Of a stretch of DNA of 64,000 nt, positions 26,180 to 36,957 are shown one piece after another. Within the stretch, counting starts at the first letter, position 1. Each line of letters begins with the position of its first letter. The DNA is from Porodaedalea pini (taxonomy: Eukaryota > Basidiomycota > Agaricomycetes > Hymenochaetales > Hymenochaetaceae), in assembly GCA_002794775.1 (NCBI GenBank), contig NBAY01000018.1:372001-436000 (forward strand). The letters run 5' to 3'. The notes below the pieces were generated by a model that was not told the origin of the DNA, did not search any database, and was given only the letters and a program-made list of their open reading frames with translations. Position numbers and translations under genes: made by a program.

Positions 26180-26578
26180 TCATTTCCATTTTCTTGCAAG
26201 TCGTTCGACCTCAGTGCACCCATCTGCACCACGTACGCAAACGACAGTCGCTGCATCCTTCTCTTTAGGTTCACGTATGAGGCATTTCACGTCCTCCGGG
26301 CTTGGACACGGACAGTCTGCAGGATTGCGAACGCACATCAGTGTATCGGGGCATAGGTATGCGTTACATGAGACTAATGAAGGAAGAATAAGCAACACAA
26401 GTGGAATAAGAATGGCTCATGACGGTTACTCACTGCTGTCGGCTTGAGATGCCCATTGCGACGCCCCTGACGCGCGGTTCTGCTGGGCTTGGTTTCCCTG
26501 ACCAAACATGTCGAAGAAGTTGAACTGCGCAGCTACTAAAGGTAGCATCCAGAGAGCGAGAAGTATCATTCTTGACAT
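26180..26578 (-). CDS. LCL2: Lcl2-like small secreted cysteine-rich protein
   Basis: Two exons. The first (ATG 26578) encodes a signal peptide (MSRMILLALWMLPLVAA) followed by QFNFFDMFGQGNQAQQNR. After an intron of about 60 nt, the second encodes CNAYLCPDTLMCVRNPADCP and CPSPEDVKCLIREP, ending WKSTOP at 26180. The Cys pattern and the PCPSPEDVKC block match the fungal family named after yeast Lcl2 (long chronological lifespan protein 2), an ER/secretory protein of unclear role linked to ER-associated degradation. About 120 residues, the usual size. An alternative reading without the intron gives a frame that breaks the Cys pattern. Confidence 0.85.
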
Positions 26579-27158
26579 AATGTGAAGGGATATCTTCTGG
26601 TCAAATAAGTGCCCGCGCGAAGGACTTATGTGGCAGCAATGTTCAAATGTCCACGCTGACGTGTTCAAAGCGCGTCGCGTTAGCACGCGTGGCAGATCGT
26701 TAACACTGATACTTTTATTGCGGCTTGAAACTCGAGCCATATCATACTATTTATGTTTCTATCGATAAGTAAACGAGAAAGAGTCTTAATAAACATACAT
26801 TGAATACTGAAACATATCAAGAAGAGGATGCATAATTGAGAACCAAAAATGGTTGGGAACGGCAAATCAAGACCGAGTATATACAAAGAAAGATAAAGCC
26901 AGTGTGAAACACTGGGCAATGGGCTGTGATGTGCTTAGATGACGTGTTGACATGGGGTGAGGTGGTTGTAGGGGATGTTTGTCGCTTGGTCCTGAGGAAA
27001 AACAAATGACCACGGCTTGGAAAGTGAAAATGCAGAATATACGGCGTGGAAATTTGTGAAATGACAGCTTGAAGGGAGTAGAAGAATTGCAAGCATGATT
27101 TCGTGATCATAGGCGTCAATTGCAAGGGAAAGTCCATTACGCGCGAAACCATCTTGAA
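26579..27158. other. Intergenic, LCL2 5' flank and upstream gene 3' end
   Basis: 580 nt on the minus strand between two same-direction genes. Open frames here are AT-rich and give no family resemblance. Confidence 0.45.
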
Positions 27159-28090
27159 CTAAAGCTCCTCGTCACTGCATACATCGTCCACCTCCTGTTC
27201 CAACGCTCGCTTCCCCGCCAGCTTGTCAGCTGCAATGTCTGGCGTCCGACCAGGTGTGAATTCGTGCACGATCTTTGTGCTTGAGTATGGCGTCCTGTGC
27301 GCGTGTGGTGTTACTGGAGGGTGAAGAGGGGAATTGTGACATGGGGTCGCGGGGTACGAGGCTGCCTTAGGCTTATCGTCGGTTATCTCACTGAAGAGAA
27401 TGATTGAACCAACTTCAGCAGGCATAGAGACGGTTTTTTTGGTCCTCTTCCGCGGAGGCAAGTTCTCCTTTGTTTCTTCCCCATCCAAATCCGACTCTAA
27501 TTCTGGGTTGTATCGAGAGGAGATGGATGGAATTTCGATGTGTGTATCGTAGTAGACGTCAAATCCGGATAATGATAACTTTGAGGATCCGGACGCGGAG
27601 GGAGCTCCCGAGGGACCATGAGCGGTGCCACGACGCGATAGGATGTGGTCGGCGCATCTGTATTCACGGAAGAGCATCTAGGATATTGCCTAGGTGATGC
27701 AGGCCCGACCCTGGAAGAAGTGGTGCCCTTAGTCGTCGTGGCCACCGGACGCGTTTTGTGAGCTACCACGTCGATGAAAGGAGAATCGATGCTTCCACGA
27801 CTTGGTTCGTTACCAGGCATTGAGAATGAACCAGCCTCAAAGCGCCCGCGAGGGCCAGCATCTCTTCCTGATGCCCTTCCGCGGCCTGTGCCCTTCCTTG
27901 ACTCCGACGACGGCGACGTAAGGTATCCTTCTTGGCGCAGGATTCGACGTTTAGCAGGACTCAAGAGGGCGCCGGGGCTCCGAGAGCGTTTCGTAGCTGA
28001 CTTGAATGGGCTAGCGCATGGAGCTGGTGCGTTGTCGAGAGGAAGAAAGCAGGCGAGGGGAAGCACCTGCAGCGGACGTCGAGGGTCCAT
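27159..28090 (-). CDS. Hypothetical disordered protein with SPAKRRIL motif
   Basis: ATG at 28090 gives MDPRRPLQVLPLACFLPLD, then a run of basic Ser/Pro sequence including LLSPAKRRILRQEG, which resembles a cyclin-dependent kinase site next to a basic patch. A second frame from about 27680 supplies the acidic, more conserved-looking end GSIILFSEITDDKPKAAS, YSSTKIVHEFTPGRTPDIAA and EVDDVCSDEEL. The two frames join cleanly if a very short (about 32 nt) GT-AG intron at about 27680-27712 is removed; otherwise a frameshift is needed. About 300 residues, disordered, likely nuclear (ENLPPRKRTKK is a nuclear-localisation-like run). The function is not recognised; a cell-cycle regulator is a guess. Confidence 0.6.
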
Positions 28091-28320
28091 GGCGCGTCGT
28101 AATGGTTGAAAGTTGGAAGTCAGCAACGCGACTAGTCACGACGTGACTACGGCATAAACCTTATTAAATTCCCACACTAAATTCGGTGCACATATCCCAC
28201 GAGTTATAAATTCGGATAATATTAATGAGGGACAGTGCAGAACAAAGCAAGGGAAAAAAATCAGATACGGCAGGAGACAATGAGTTACGAAGGATAAGCA
28301 AAGACGAAAAGGAACACAGA

Positions 28321-31300
28321 TCAATGTAAAGAATGGACTATGTCGAAAACCCCTGTGCCACTGAGACTCGGTCGGCCAAGCACAATGTTTCCAGAAGGCG
28401 TCATCAAGTCATCATAGTCACCGTGCAAGGTCGCATCACTGATGAACGCAGCTGTGGTCTCGTACGATGCCTTCAGCAACGGCGAGGAGTTGGTAGAGAT
28501 GCCTCTGCGATTGAATGGCTTGTAGCCTCCATCGAACGTCTACATGGAGAAATGAGATAACTTTGCAAACCAAAATAACAAAGTACTCACCATATAGTCC
28601 GCGATAAGCTCAAGATGGCGGATGTCGACGTCGATATTGTAGGCACCGAAGACACCTTGGATCTCCTTCAGAATAACAGCGCGAGCCATCTCAACACCAT
28701 ACGTAATCAAGCCGGCGTAAATATCGTTCGCATAAATATCGTTCAATTCAACGACGGGTATTCCAAACACTTGCGCGAAGTACCACATTCCCTTGAAGTT
28801 TGATCCGTTCGTCACCAGCTGTTGTATAAGTCGATCGTATCAGCGAAAAGAACCAGGCCAGAGTCGTTAGTAAGCAGACCTTGAGTTGCCTGTCTTTCCC
28901 GTCATCTTTGGACAAAAAGACATCACTAATCCCGCTGATCTCACGAACGATTGTTTTCTGGCATGCTTTCTCAACGATGCCCACCAGAAGCAACTTCGGT
29001 GTATCAGAAGCAAACTACGGGTATGTGAGTCCTAACCGGTTTCGGGAGCGAGACAAGATAGCTTACCTCCAACTCGAAACTGACGCCGGTATCCGAGAAA
29101 TTAAAGAAAGTCGATGACTTCAAATTTGAGAAGAAGTTTTTCCGGACCTCGATCACCTGAGATTCTAAGGCCTGCCCACCGGTGTCTGTCGAAACGTCAA
29201 CATCCATGGCATCTGCGCCCTTATCCAGGCCACCTCCGGACTCTACATATGCGGCTTCAATTGCAGCATCATCGAATTCCCCAGGAGGTGCGTCCTCGTC
29301 TTCATCATCTGAGCCATACGTCGCTTGTTGCTTGGACTGGCGAGCACGCTTCTCGTCGTCCGCGTCTCCGTCACCCATCTCAGATACGTTATCGACATCT
29401 ACAGCGGCGTTCGCACTGGCTTCATCGTCATCCTCGACACCTGCTCCCGCCTGTGCTTCGGCTCGCCCGTGCCCGACCTCTGATAGATGCGCCTTCAAGT
29501 CGGCCTGTAATTTTTTCAGATCCAATTGAATCTCTCTTCTCAAGATTTGAGGGAATTTCGTATTGAAAGCGGATAGAATTTCTGTCAGTTCAACATCGTA
29601 CTCTTCCCGGTACTCATCCTTGGGATAGAAAACAATGCTGACGGTGAACTGTCTCCGACGCGTTGAAGCAAGTTTCTCGTTGACTTCAACTTTGTCTACA
29701 ATTTGAGACAGCGTGAGGCGACTGGCACGTTTGCAGAATGTATGGATGGCTTCTTCATCAACACCCGACTGGACGCGCATGGTCATCGATGGCGTTTTCG
29801 GTTTAGTGGACGCAGTCATGACAATTTCACGGAGACGCGGGATACCGAGAGTGACATTCGCAGCACCATGTCCTACGATATCATCAGTTGTGAGGCGCGT
29901 TTATGTTGAAAACGGGCAACAGACCAGCAAAATGGAAAGTGTTTAAAGTCATCTGCGTCGAGGGTTCTCCCACTCTGGTGTCGACGTATCGTCAAGAAAG
30001 AAACTATCTGGATAACAAGTAGATCATGCTCACCCTTGAGATGCGAGTAGCCCAACTGCCTCGCCCGGATCTACCATGCTGCGCATATACTTGACGTTCA
30101 TGAGCACGCGGAAGCGTCTATGCGAAATGCGATTGCGACTTTTTGATAACCATGGCAGAGCTTCTAGGCTTTTGTCCTTATCCTTAAGCATGTTATCTGG
30201 ATTGGTTTTGATATACTCTTCGACTTTCTGCGCGAAGTTCTCTGATGTCGAGCCAATATTGCGACTCGGATTGTATACAGACATCACGGGATCAAGCCGC
30301 CTCCCTTTCCTAGGATTCCGTAAATACTTGAGCGATTCCTTCATGTGCCTACTCGCAGAATCATCGGCTACGAAGTTAGAAACATCTTGCGTCCTGAAAC
30401 GCGCCAATAGCGAGTGCTCGTTGCGCGCCGAGAACTCGAATTGATATAGATGCTTCTGCCTCGTCACATCGAGGGAGTCGCCACCGTAATGGAACTGTAG
30501 AATAGAGGAGTCGCTGCCGCGTACGGTATTGTCGTAATGCACGCGAATACCCTCGAGATGTTTGATCAAGCACCGCTGAAGATATCCAGAACGAGAGGTC
30601 TTGACGGCCGTATCGATAAGACCTTCCCGACCAGCCATACAATGGAAATAGAACTCCTGTGGCTTGACACCTGTCAAGAATCGACTTGCCACGTATCCAC
30701 CCGCCACGGCAGCAGTCTCGAAGGCCTTAAAGGACGGAAGAGTTTTGCCACTGACCATGACGGGAACGCGGCGACCTTCGAGCTCCTGCTGGCCAAGCGC
30801 ACAAGAGATCTGTTGTGCGTTGACTGCACTACCCTTCGCACCAGACTGAGTCATCATCTGCATGTGATTGTACGGGAATTTTCGACTTAACCCATGAGGC
30901 ATGCAGGCATCCGCGATTGACTTCGTCAGGCCTGCGAGTTTCTTCTTCACGGTCACGTCGAGTCCAGCCATCTTTGAGTCATCTCTCAGCACGTCCTGAA
31001 GGAATGCTCGCAATGCTCCCTTTCTTTCCGACGCAGGAGTCGTAGCCAACGAAGGGAAGTTTTCCTCGGCGCCTTCTTGCCCAAAATTCTTGCCCCTTTC
31101 CAATAAGTTCCGTCTGCTGGAATCGCCATTGACAGTAAGCGTCAGATCGTCCATCCGGCATGTGAACGCCCTGTGCTGGAGAAATTTGGTGAAGAGGCGA
31201 CTCAGGACACCAAGGAGCTTCCCAGCAATGTCTGCTCCATAAAGTTCGTAACAGGAGTGTACGAGACCATACTCGGTGGCACCGAATTGTGACTTGTCTA

Positions 31301-34278
31301 GAACACCGCATAAGAGCTCGCCATTCATGAAGATGATCTTTCCTTCCTCAGAGCCTTTCCCCCACAAATCTCCGGAGACTTTGGCTTTCGAAGTGAGGTT
31401 CAGTCCCCGAGCTGTTGCTGGCGTAATGTTGAGCAGGACAGTTGAAATCTACACGAATGAAATATTCAGGTCCGATAAGCTGTGGCGAATTTATTTGACA
31501 TACAATTTGCTTCCCGGACCACAAAGGCCTTGGTTTCCAAATAGCTGGCGGGAGTGTACGAAGGCGGCTGCCGACCTCGTCTTCTGGTCGGAGCGCTCCA
31601 TATAAGAGTTGAAAGTACTCTTCGCGGGTGAAGAAAGCGTCACGACTAGTCATCCATACTCCAGACACGACGTGATCTTGGATCAGACCACGCAATGGTT
31701 TTCCAGATGTCGGTACAAGGTACTGGTTGTCGGTGTTAGCAATAAACATGGCTTCCGATCGAGCCAGCTCATTCTCTGGGAAAGGTACCGGGATAAGACG
31801 TATTATAAACATGGACGAAATTTAGAGCTTACGCGGAAAATGAATGTTCATCTCTGTAGAACGCCAGAATCAATTAAAGAGAGTTGCGAAATAACACGAA
31901 CTCACCGTCACCGTCGAAATCGGCTACACGTGCGTTAGTGAACACTCATAAAATTGTGCGTAAGGCTCACCATTGTATGAGTTACTAGAAATATGAAATC
32001 ATTGCGTCAGAAAAGATGAAAAATAGTTTCACCGAGTCTTTAAACACACCAGTTGGCGTAATGCATACGAATGGTTTTCTCCCCTTGCAAGACCTTAGCC
32101 TTGTGTACCATCATACTAGGCTTATGCAAAGTAGGCTGTCGATTGAGAATGAGAACGTCGCCATCTCGAAGATGTCGATAGACTTTCTTATTGATGGCTG
32201 GCGTTTTAGTCGCAAGGCCCATCCTTGTCGAAGAGCTGAGAATATCGTTTTGAGGGGTAAGCAACTGATTTGCAAGTGCTCGTCGATCCTCGACATTCAT
32301 TGCTTCCTAAAAAGGATGATTTAAATTCGTGTAACCTGACATGCAGGAGTAGGAGCGAGCGCACCAAGGATTGTTTTGTACCATCTTCAAGTTCGACGAT
32401 GCTCGCTCCAGGATACTTGTGGGGCCCATTTGTGACCAGTTCGCGCATTTGATGTACGTTATGATCGGTGACTGGTTCAGGAAAGGTGAGTTTACGTGCA
32501 AAGACAGGAGGAATGCCAATTTCGTTTGTATCAATGTTTGCATCTGGCGATATGACGGAGCGTGCGGCATAGTTGACACGTTTCCCCTGAGCTGGATTAG
32601 AATTGGACGCGTCCAAAAAAACTCTGCAGAAAAGCTTACCATCATATTCATCCGGAAAAGGCCTTCTTTCTTCTCGAGATTCTGCTTGACGCCCGCCGGA
32701 GGGAGCCTTCCTTGACGCATTTTCTGGGGATTTTTGCTGCTGTCCACAAAACTGTTGACATCCACTTGCAGCTGGACCAAGCTCTCAAGAAGCTTTCCTA
32801 GCATGCGCCGGCGGGAAGCTTCATCGACCGTGGATTCTTTTTCGTTTGCCTTTCGTAGCGCATCGACTTGATCTCGAAGGCTATAGGACGTCGTAAGAAC
32901 CTTGGAAAGGAGCTCATTATGAGGGTGCTCGAAAAGCGTCTCGCCCAGCTTAGCTGGGGGACGGAAGCGTGTAGGAGAGACGAGGAGGCAGTCCATGAAG
33001 AAGATATCTGCAGAGGCTGGAGACAAGCGATCCACGTTGAAATGTGCGAAGGGCCCATGTCGGCCAAAAATGAGTGAGCACATCGGCATCTCGTTGCCGA
33101 ACAGGCGTCGGAGATGAGCTCGACATTCCTCCGGCGCCATGACTCGCTCATTTCGACCTCGAATAGTCTTCACCTTCCCGCTCGCTGACTTCGGGAGTGC
33201 CTCCGCCTGCAGCTGGGTTCCAATCCCATTGTCTTCATCAGAGAAAGTTGCTTCTCCCTCTCCCTCTGACTCTTCGGATCCTGAGTCCTCTCCAGCAACT
33301 GAAACACGCACACCTGCTTGTGCTTGATGCTCTTGGTACAGAACATTATCCCGCTTGAGGTTCATCGCCTCATGCAGAGCCTTCTGTTTCGGTGCTAAAT
33401 CTAACTCAATAATTTTCGTGTGGCCCTCTTTCCGAAGAGAGTGACCGAAACTGTTATGTCGAACATTTATCAACTTCAAGCATAACACCGACTAGACATC
33501 CACTCACGCTTTGCAATCACTATTCTGGCACTTCCTCAAGGCCGTGGCCGTCAAGAACTCCGCGATAACATTCTTACGCGTTTGGTAGACTAAACCATCT
33601 TTGTAATGGTCGCGTCTACTTTCCGGGTGAATACGCATTGCAAGTGAGACATAAAGGTTGACCCGCTTGGAGAACTCTGCCAGAGATTCTTCTGCAACCG
33701 TTTCCTCGTCCTCATCCTCATCTTCATTCCGTGAGGTTTTTATTTGCATCTCGTCCACGGAGTTAGCAGAATCTAGGAGGCCATGATCAAGGAGTCGAAG
33801 CTTCGCAACATACTTCACCAGCTGCGAGATGACAATTGCTTCATTTCCAAAGCGAGTTCAAGGACATAATAAGCACCCACCTGCGTTCGACTCATTTTGA
33901 ATCTATGACAGTACAGACACGTTCCCGTCAGTAGTTTGTACATGTTAACCATGAACAGAGGATGAAAGACCGGTGACGGGAGTTCAATATGACCGTAATG
34001 CCCAGGACAAGTAAAGTGCGTTAGTCGACATGTTGCGCACCTGTATGTCCGTCATCTTTGCTGTTCAATACAACAATAAAAACCATGACGTACAGATCCT
34101 TCCTGTCACTCGGGCCCAGAGCTGGGTCATATAAGCCTCCAACGGTCGGACGATTTAGGTCATCTAGTAAGATCGGGTTTACAATTTGTTTCACAGAAAT
34201 TCTCCGCACATCCTCGGACGTCAGGAACGAGAAAGAAACACTCTGGACAGTTGAAGGAATGGCCTGCGAAATATTCAT
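28321..34278 (-). CDS. RPA190: RNA polymerase I largest subunit (A190)
   Basis: Catalytic subunit of Pol I, which transcribes the 35S rRNA precursor. About 1,650 residues over many exons from ATG 34278 ([20 protein letters not shown]) to the stop at 28321-28323 after FDIVHSLH. Landmarks in order: zinc-binding [20 protein letters not shown], the clamp and A190-specific acidic insert (EDEDEDEE), [12 protein letters not shown], the active-site NADFDGDEMNIHFP assembled from micro-exons, [20 protein letters not shown] with the bridge helix and [20 protein letters not shown], then [20 protein letters not shown], an acidic jaw insert (about 29200-29500) and the C-terminal [13 protein letters not shown]. 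The acidic inserts and the GIPRLREI block mark Pol I rather than Pol II or III. No disabling change seen. Same-strand neighbour of the Laa2-like gene with only 276 nt between them. Confidence 0.95.
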
Positions 34279-34554
34279 AGTTGGGCAGGAATACAAGAAG
34301 AAAGCGTAAAAGGCAGAGCGCGTCTCCTGGCGACTCTGGGCAGCAGCTCTGGAGCAGAAGCTCAACGACGCAGCGTCAGTTGAGTGGAAAGGCGGCACGT
34401 CGTGCTAAACTCCAAAAATTTGGACTGACAAAAATGGAAACGTCGATCAGCCTCGGAAAGGGATTCAAAACGTTCGACACTTTCAAGCACCTTCAAGGCG
34501 CGCTAGTGGTATATAATGTTCAGGTATCTATATGCTACATATTATATTACCCAC
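34279..34554. promoter_or_regulatory. RPA190 5' flank
   Basis: 276 nt between the RPA190 start and the stop of the upstream Laa2-like gene, both minus-strand. It must contain the Pol II promoter for RPA190. A plus-strand ORF here looks spurious. Confidence 0.4.
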
Positions 34555-35815
34555 TCAATTCATACCACTGGCTCGTCTGCTCCCGCCGTTCCGTGTCTTT
34601 GGTCCAGATTTCATCTTTTGTGCTTCACCAACCAGCTCCGCAATGAGTTTATTATATGTCTCCGAGTCTTGCTGCAATGCGTCGCGTTGCTGAAGCAAGT
34701 AAGCGAGAAGTGAGGATGTGTTCGCTGTTAACGAACGGATGCGCGCCAGATGGGCCTCTAAGGTGGGTAGTGGAAGGAGAGACAAAGTTTCTAATAGAAA
34801 ATGAGGAAAGTCAGATGATAAGGTATGCAAACAGACAATACATACCGGGATTTAGAGCTAGCACTTCATTGATGGCCACTTCATCTACCTCAGGTGCCGG
34901 TCCGAGGCCGAGCTGTGCAAAAGTGGATCCGCGAGTTAGAGGGCTGGCCCTCGGAGTTCCCGAACGTGAAGGAGGCCGAGAGCCTGGTCGTGATCCAGGA
35001 CGGGACGTCCCTGAAGAAGCAGGAGGTGGACTCGTCACTCTGTTTAGAGCACGAGGACCTGGCGGAGCCGACAACGGACGCGTAGTGATATTTAGGGCAG
35101 GCAAAGCTTTCCCGTTGACATGCGGAAGGACTTCATCGAGATTAACAGGAATGCCGAGTGAGACAAGGTGCCGCCGACGTATTCGTGAACGTATCCAATT
35201 TGGCGGCTGAGTGTTAGGCGGTGCAGACTGGTATAGTGCATGGTATAAAGAACGACTACGTCAAAATGTCAAATCGCAATCTACAGCCGATCTGTACGAC
35301 CGAAATACAACACACCTCTCAGGAGTGACTAGAATTTGATTCAGTCCTCCTACTTGTCTAATATCGTCGTCCGTAAGAAACTGTGAAGCATCCACAGTGT
35401 CCCATAACGGCCGTAGGATATCTCCAATTCCAGCCTTCAACGCTGAACTTGAGGGTAACGGATCGAGCCGTAACGCCTCCCACTCTGTCGAGCCCTGTGT
35501 GGTGAAAACATCCTCCTCGCCAAACGTCGTTGGTTGAGCAAAGCCTCCTGAAGTGTTTCCTTCAACAATATCCCCGAATTCTCCAAAGTCCCCAAACTCA
35601 TCGTCCTCTATTGCGGATGAGGACGCATGGGGTGCCTCGTCGAATTCAAAATCATTGTCGTCGAAAGCATCGTCTTGGAATTTGGCATCGGATTGAGGCG
35701 GCGACGTGGAAGCAGCAATAGACGGCTCTGTCGACGCGTCGACTTGTTCTGTGGTAGGTGTTTCCGAGCTTGACGATGCCCAGACAGATGCACCAAAGCT
35801 GAAGTCGTCATCCAT
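34555..35815 (-). CDS. LAA2: Laa2-like clathrin adaptor accessory protein (DUF5102)
   Basis: ATG 35815. The N-terminal region is acidic with repeated aromatic-acidic motifs: DDNDFEFDEAP and DDEFGDFGEFGDI, an FGxF-type ligand for the gamma-ear of AP-1/GGA adaptors. Conserved blocks follow: DTVDASQFLTDDDIRQVGGL, then after an intron RSLYHALYQSAPPNTQPPNW and IRSRIRRRHLVSLGIPVNLD EVLP, the core of the fungal DUF5102/Laa2 family as I remember it. A Ser/Pro/Arg linker and a C-terminal coiled-coil (SLLAYLLQQRDALQQDSETY) end the protein, stop at 34555. In yeast, Laa2 helps recruit the Laa1-AP-1 complex to membranes. The family name is from memory; the aftiphilin-like motif is directly visible. Divergent from the gene at 35973. 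Confidence 0.65.
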
Positions 35816-35972
35816 GAAGTCGTCGTCACTAGCAAGTAGAGTATTAGAAGCTGCCGTGCTGTGGGCACGCGTCGATCTTCTGCAAATTGAAGCTGCTTCC
35901 CATAAGTGGACCCATCCGAATCCTTTTTGCCTTCTAATAGTTCTATCGTCTCTTGAACTCTCCTAAGGCAAA
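35816..35972. promoter_or_regulatory. Bidirectional promoter, Laa2-like / Rrn11-like
   Basis: 157 nt separate the two divergent ATGs. Confidence 0.45.
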
Positions 35973-36923
35973 ATGATGTCGAATGAAGGTGCTACAAACG
36001 AGCCCATATTCGTGTTGGACGAGAAGTCTGTGTCTACCTCTCGAAAAGCGCACGTTCGGCGACTAAACGATATTCTACACCTGTCTCTTGAACGTGAGGA
36101 CTTGCCTCGTGCGTGTCGCGCATGGGCTATTCTCGCAAGATGCAAAGAATTCGACTGGAGGACTAAATGGCGTACAAGCCTGCTTGTACTACCTAATACT
36201 TCAGCCTGGTCTCAGCCTCAGCAGTTAAACGGGCCCGGGAGAGGCATTGAGCTCTTGAAAAAGTTAATGCGCTTTTACCCTGAAGAAGTTGACCTGTTTA
36301 ATTCTTGACAATCCTAAATGTACTAACCATTTCAACAGCAAGAGTCTATACTGCAAGAAATTATACTCAATCTTGCAAATCTGGGCAAATTCGAGGAGGC
36401 ATTGGACGAGCTTGACCTGTTCGTATTGTTCATTGAAACCCGATTCTGGCCCTAACTCACATACTTCCACAGTTACCTCCCCTCGTTCCCCTATCAAGAA
36501 AATCCCATTTTGCACACTTATGCTGGTTTAATGACACTCAAACTTGCGAACTCGCCTCCATCGGAAGACAACGCTCAGTGTAGGTCCAAAAGTCTCTAAC
36601 CGCTTCTGGTTTCTGAACTCGCAAATAGTCACTCCGAACATCAATCTTCTAAGAGATGCGCAGAAGCATCTTACTAGAGCGTTGTCTATAGATGCAAGCA
36701 ATATTGTTGCAGAAGCTTTCATGAAGGAGGTCAGTTGCGTCTGTCTATTTCCCGAAACGGGAAACTGATTTTTATGTTTCAGTCCACTACACAGCTAGCG
36801 AAGGCGAATGCAGCTATATCGCAGCTCTCCGACGGTGTGCCAAGCGATGAAGAAATGGACGTGGACCATCGTGACCCAATGATGCGATCCAAACGCGCCA
36901 GGAAGACCAGCAATAAGGGGTGA
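35973..36923 (+). CDS. Probable RNA polymerase I initiation factor (Rrn11-like)
   Basis: ATG 35973 (MMSNEGATNEPIFVLDEKSV). Early block KAHVRRLNDILHLSLEREDL PRACRAWAIL resembles the start of the Rrn11 family, which works in the core factor that brings Pol I to the rDNA promoter. Later helices come in pairs as in TPR proteins (QEIILNLANLGKFEEALDEL, LLRDAQKHLTRALSIDASNI). The tail is acidic then basic (DGVPSDEEMDVDHRD, RSKRARKTSNKG), a nuclear-localisation type end. Introns: about 36294-36341, 36419-36473, 36583-36640 and 36730-36780. About 240 residues, shorter than yeast Rrn11 (just over 500). The assignment is tentative; a generic TPR protein is the alternative. Its stop lies 34 nt from the RIX1 stop. 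Confidence 0.5.
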
Positions 36924-36957
36924 TGTATTGCGACATCTCTAGGTCTGTCACGGCTAG

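Noticed and set aside
34281..34646. Plus-strand 121-codon frame in the RPA190 promoter region
   Set aside because: Overlaps the end of the Laa2-like gene; Lys/Arg-rich start is unlike any family and the position is a promoter.
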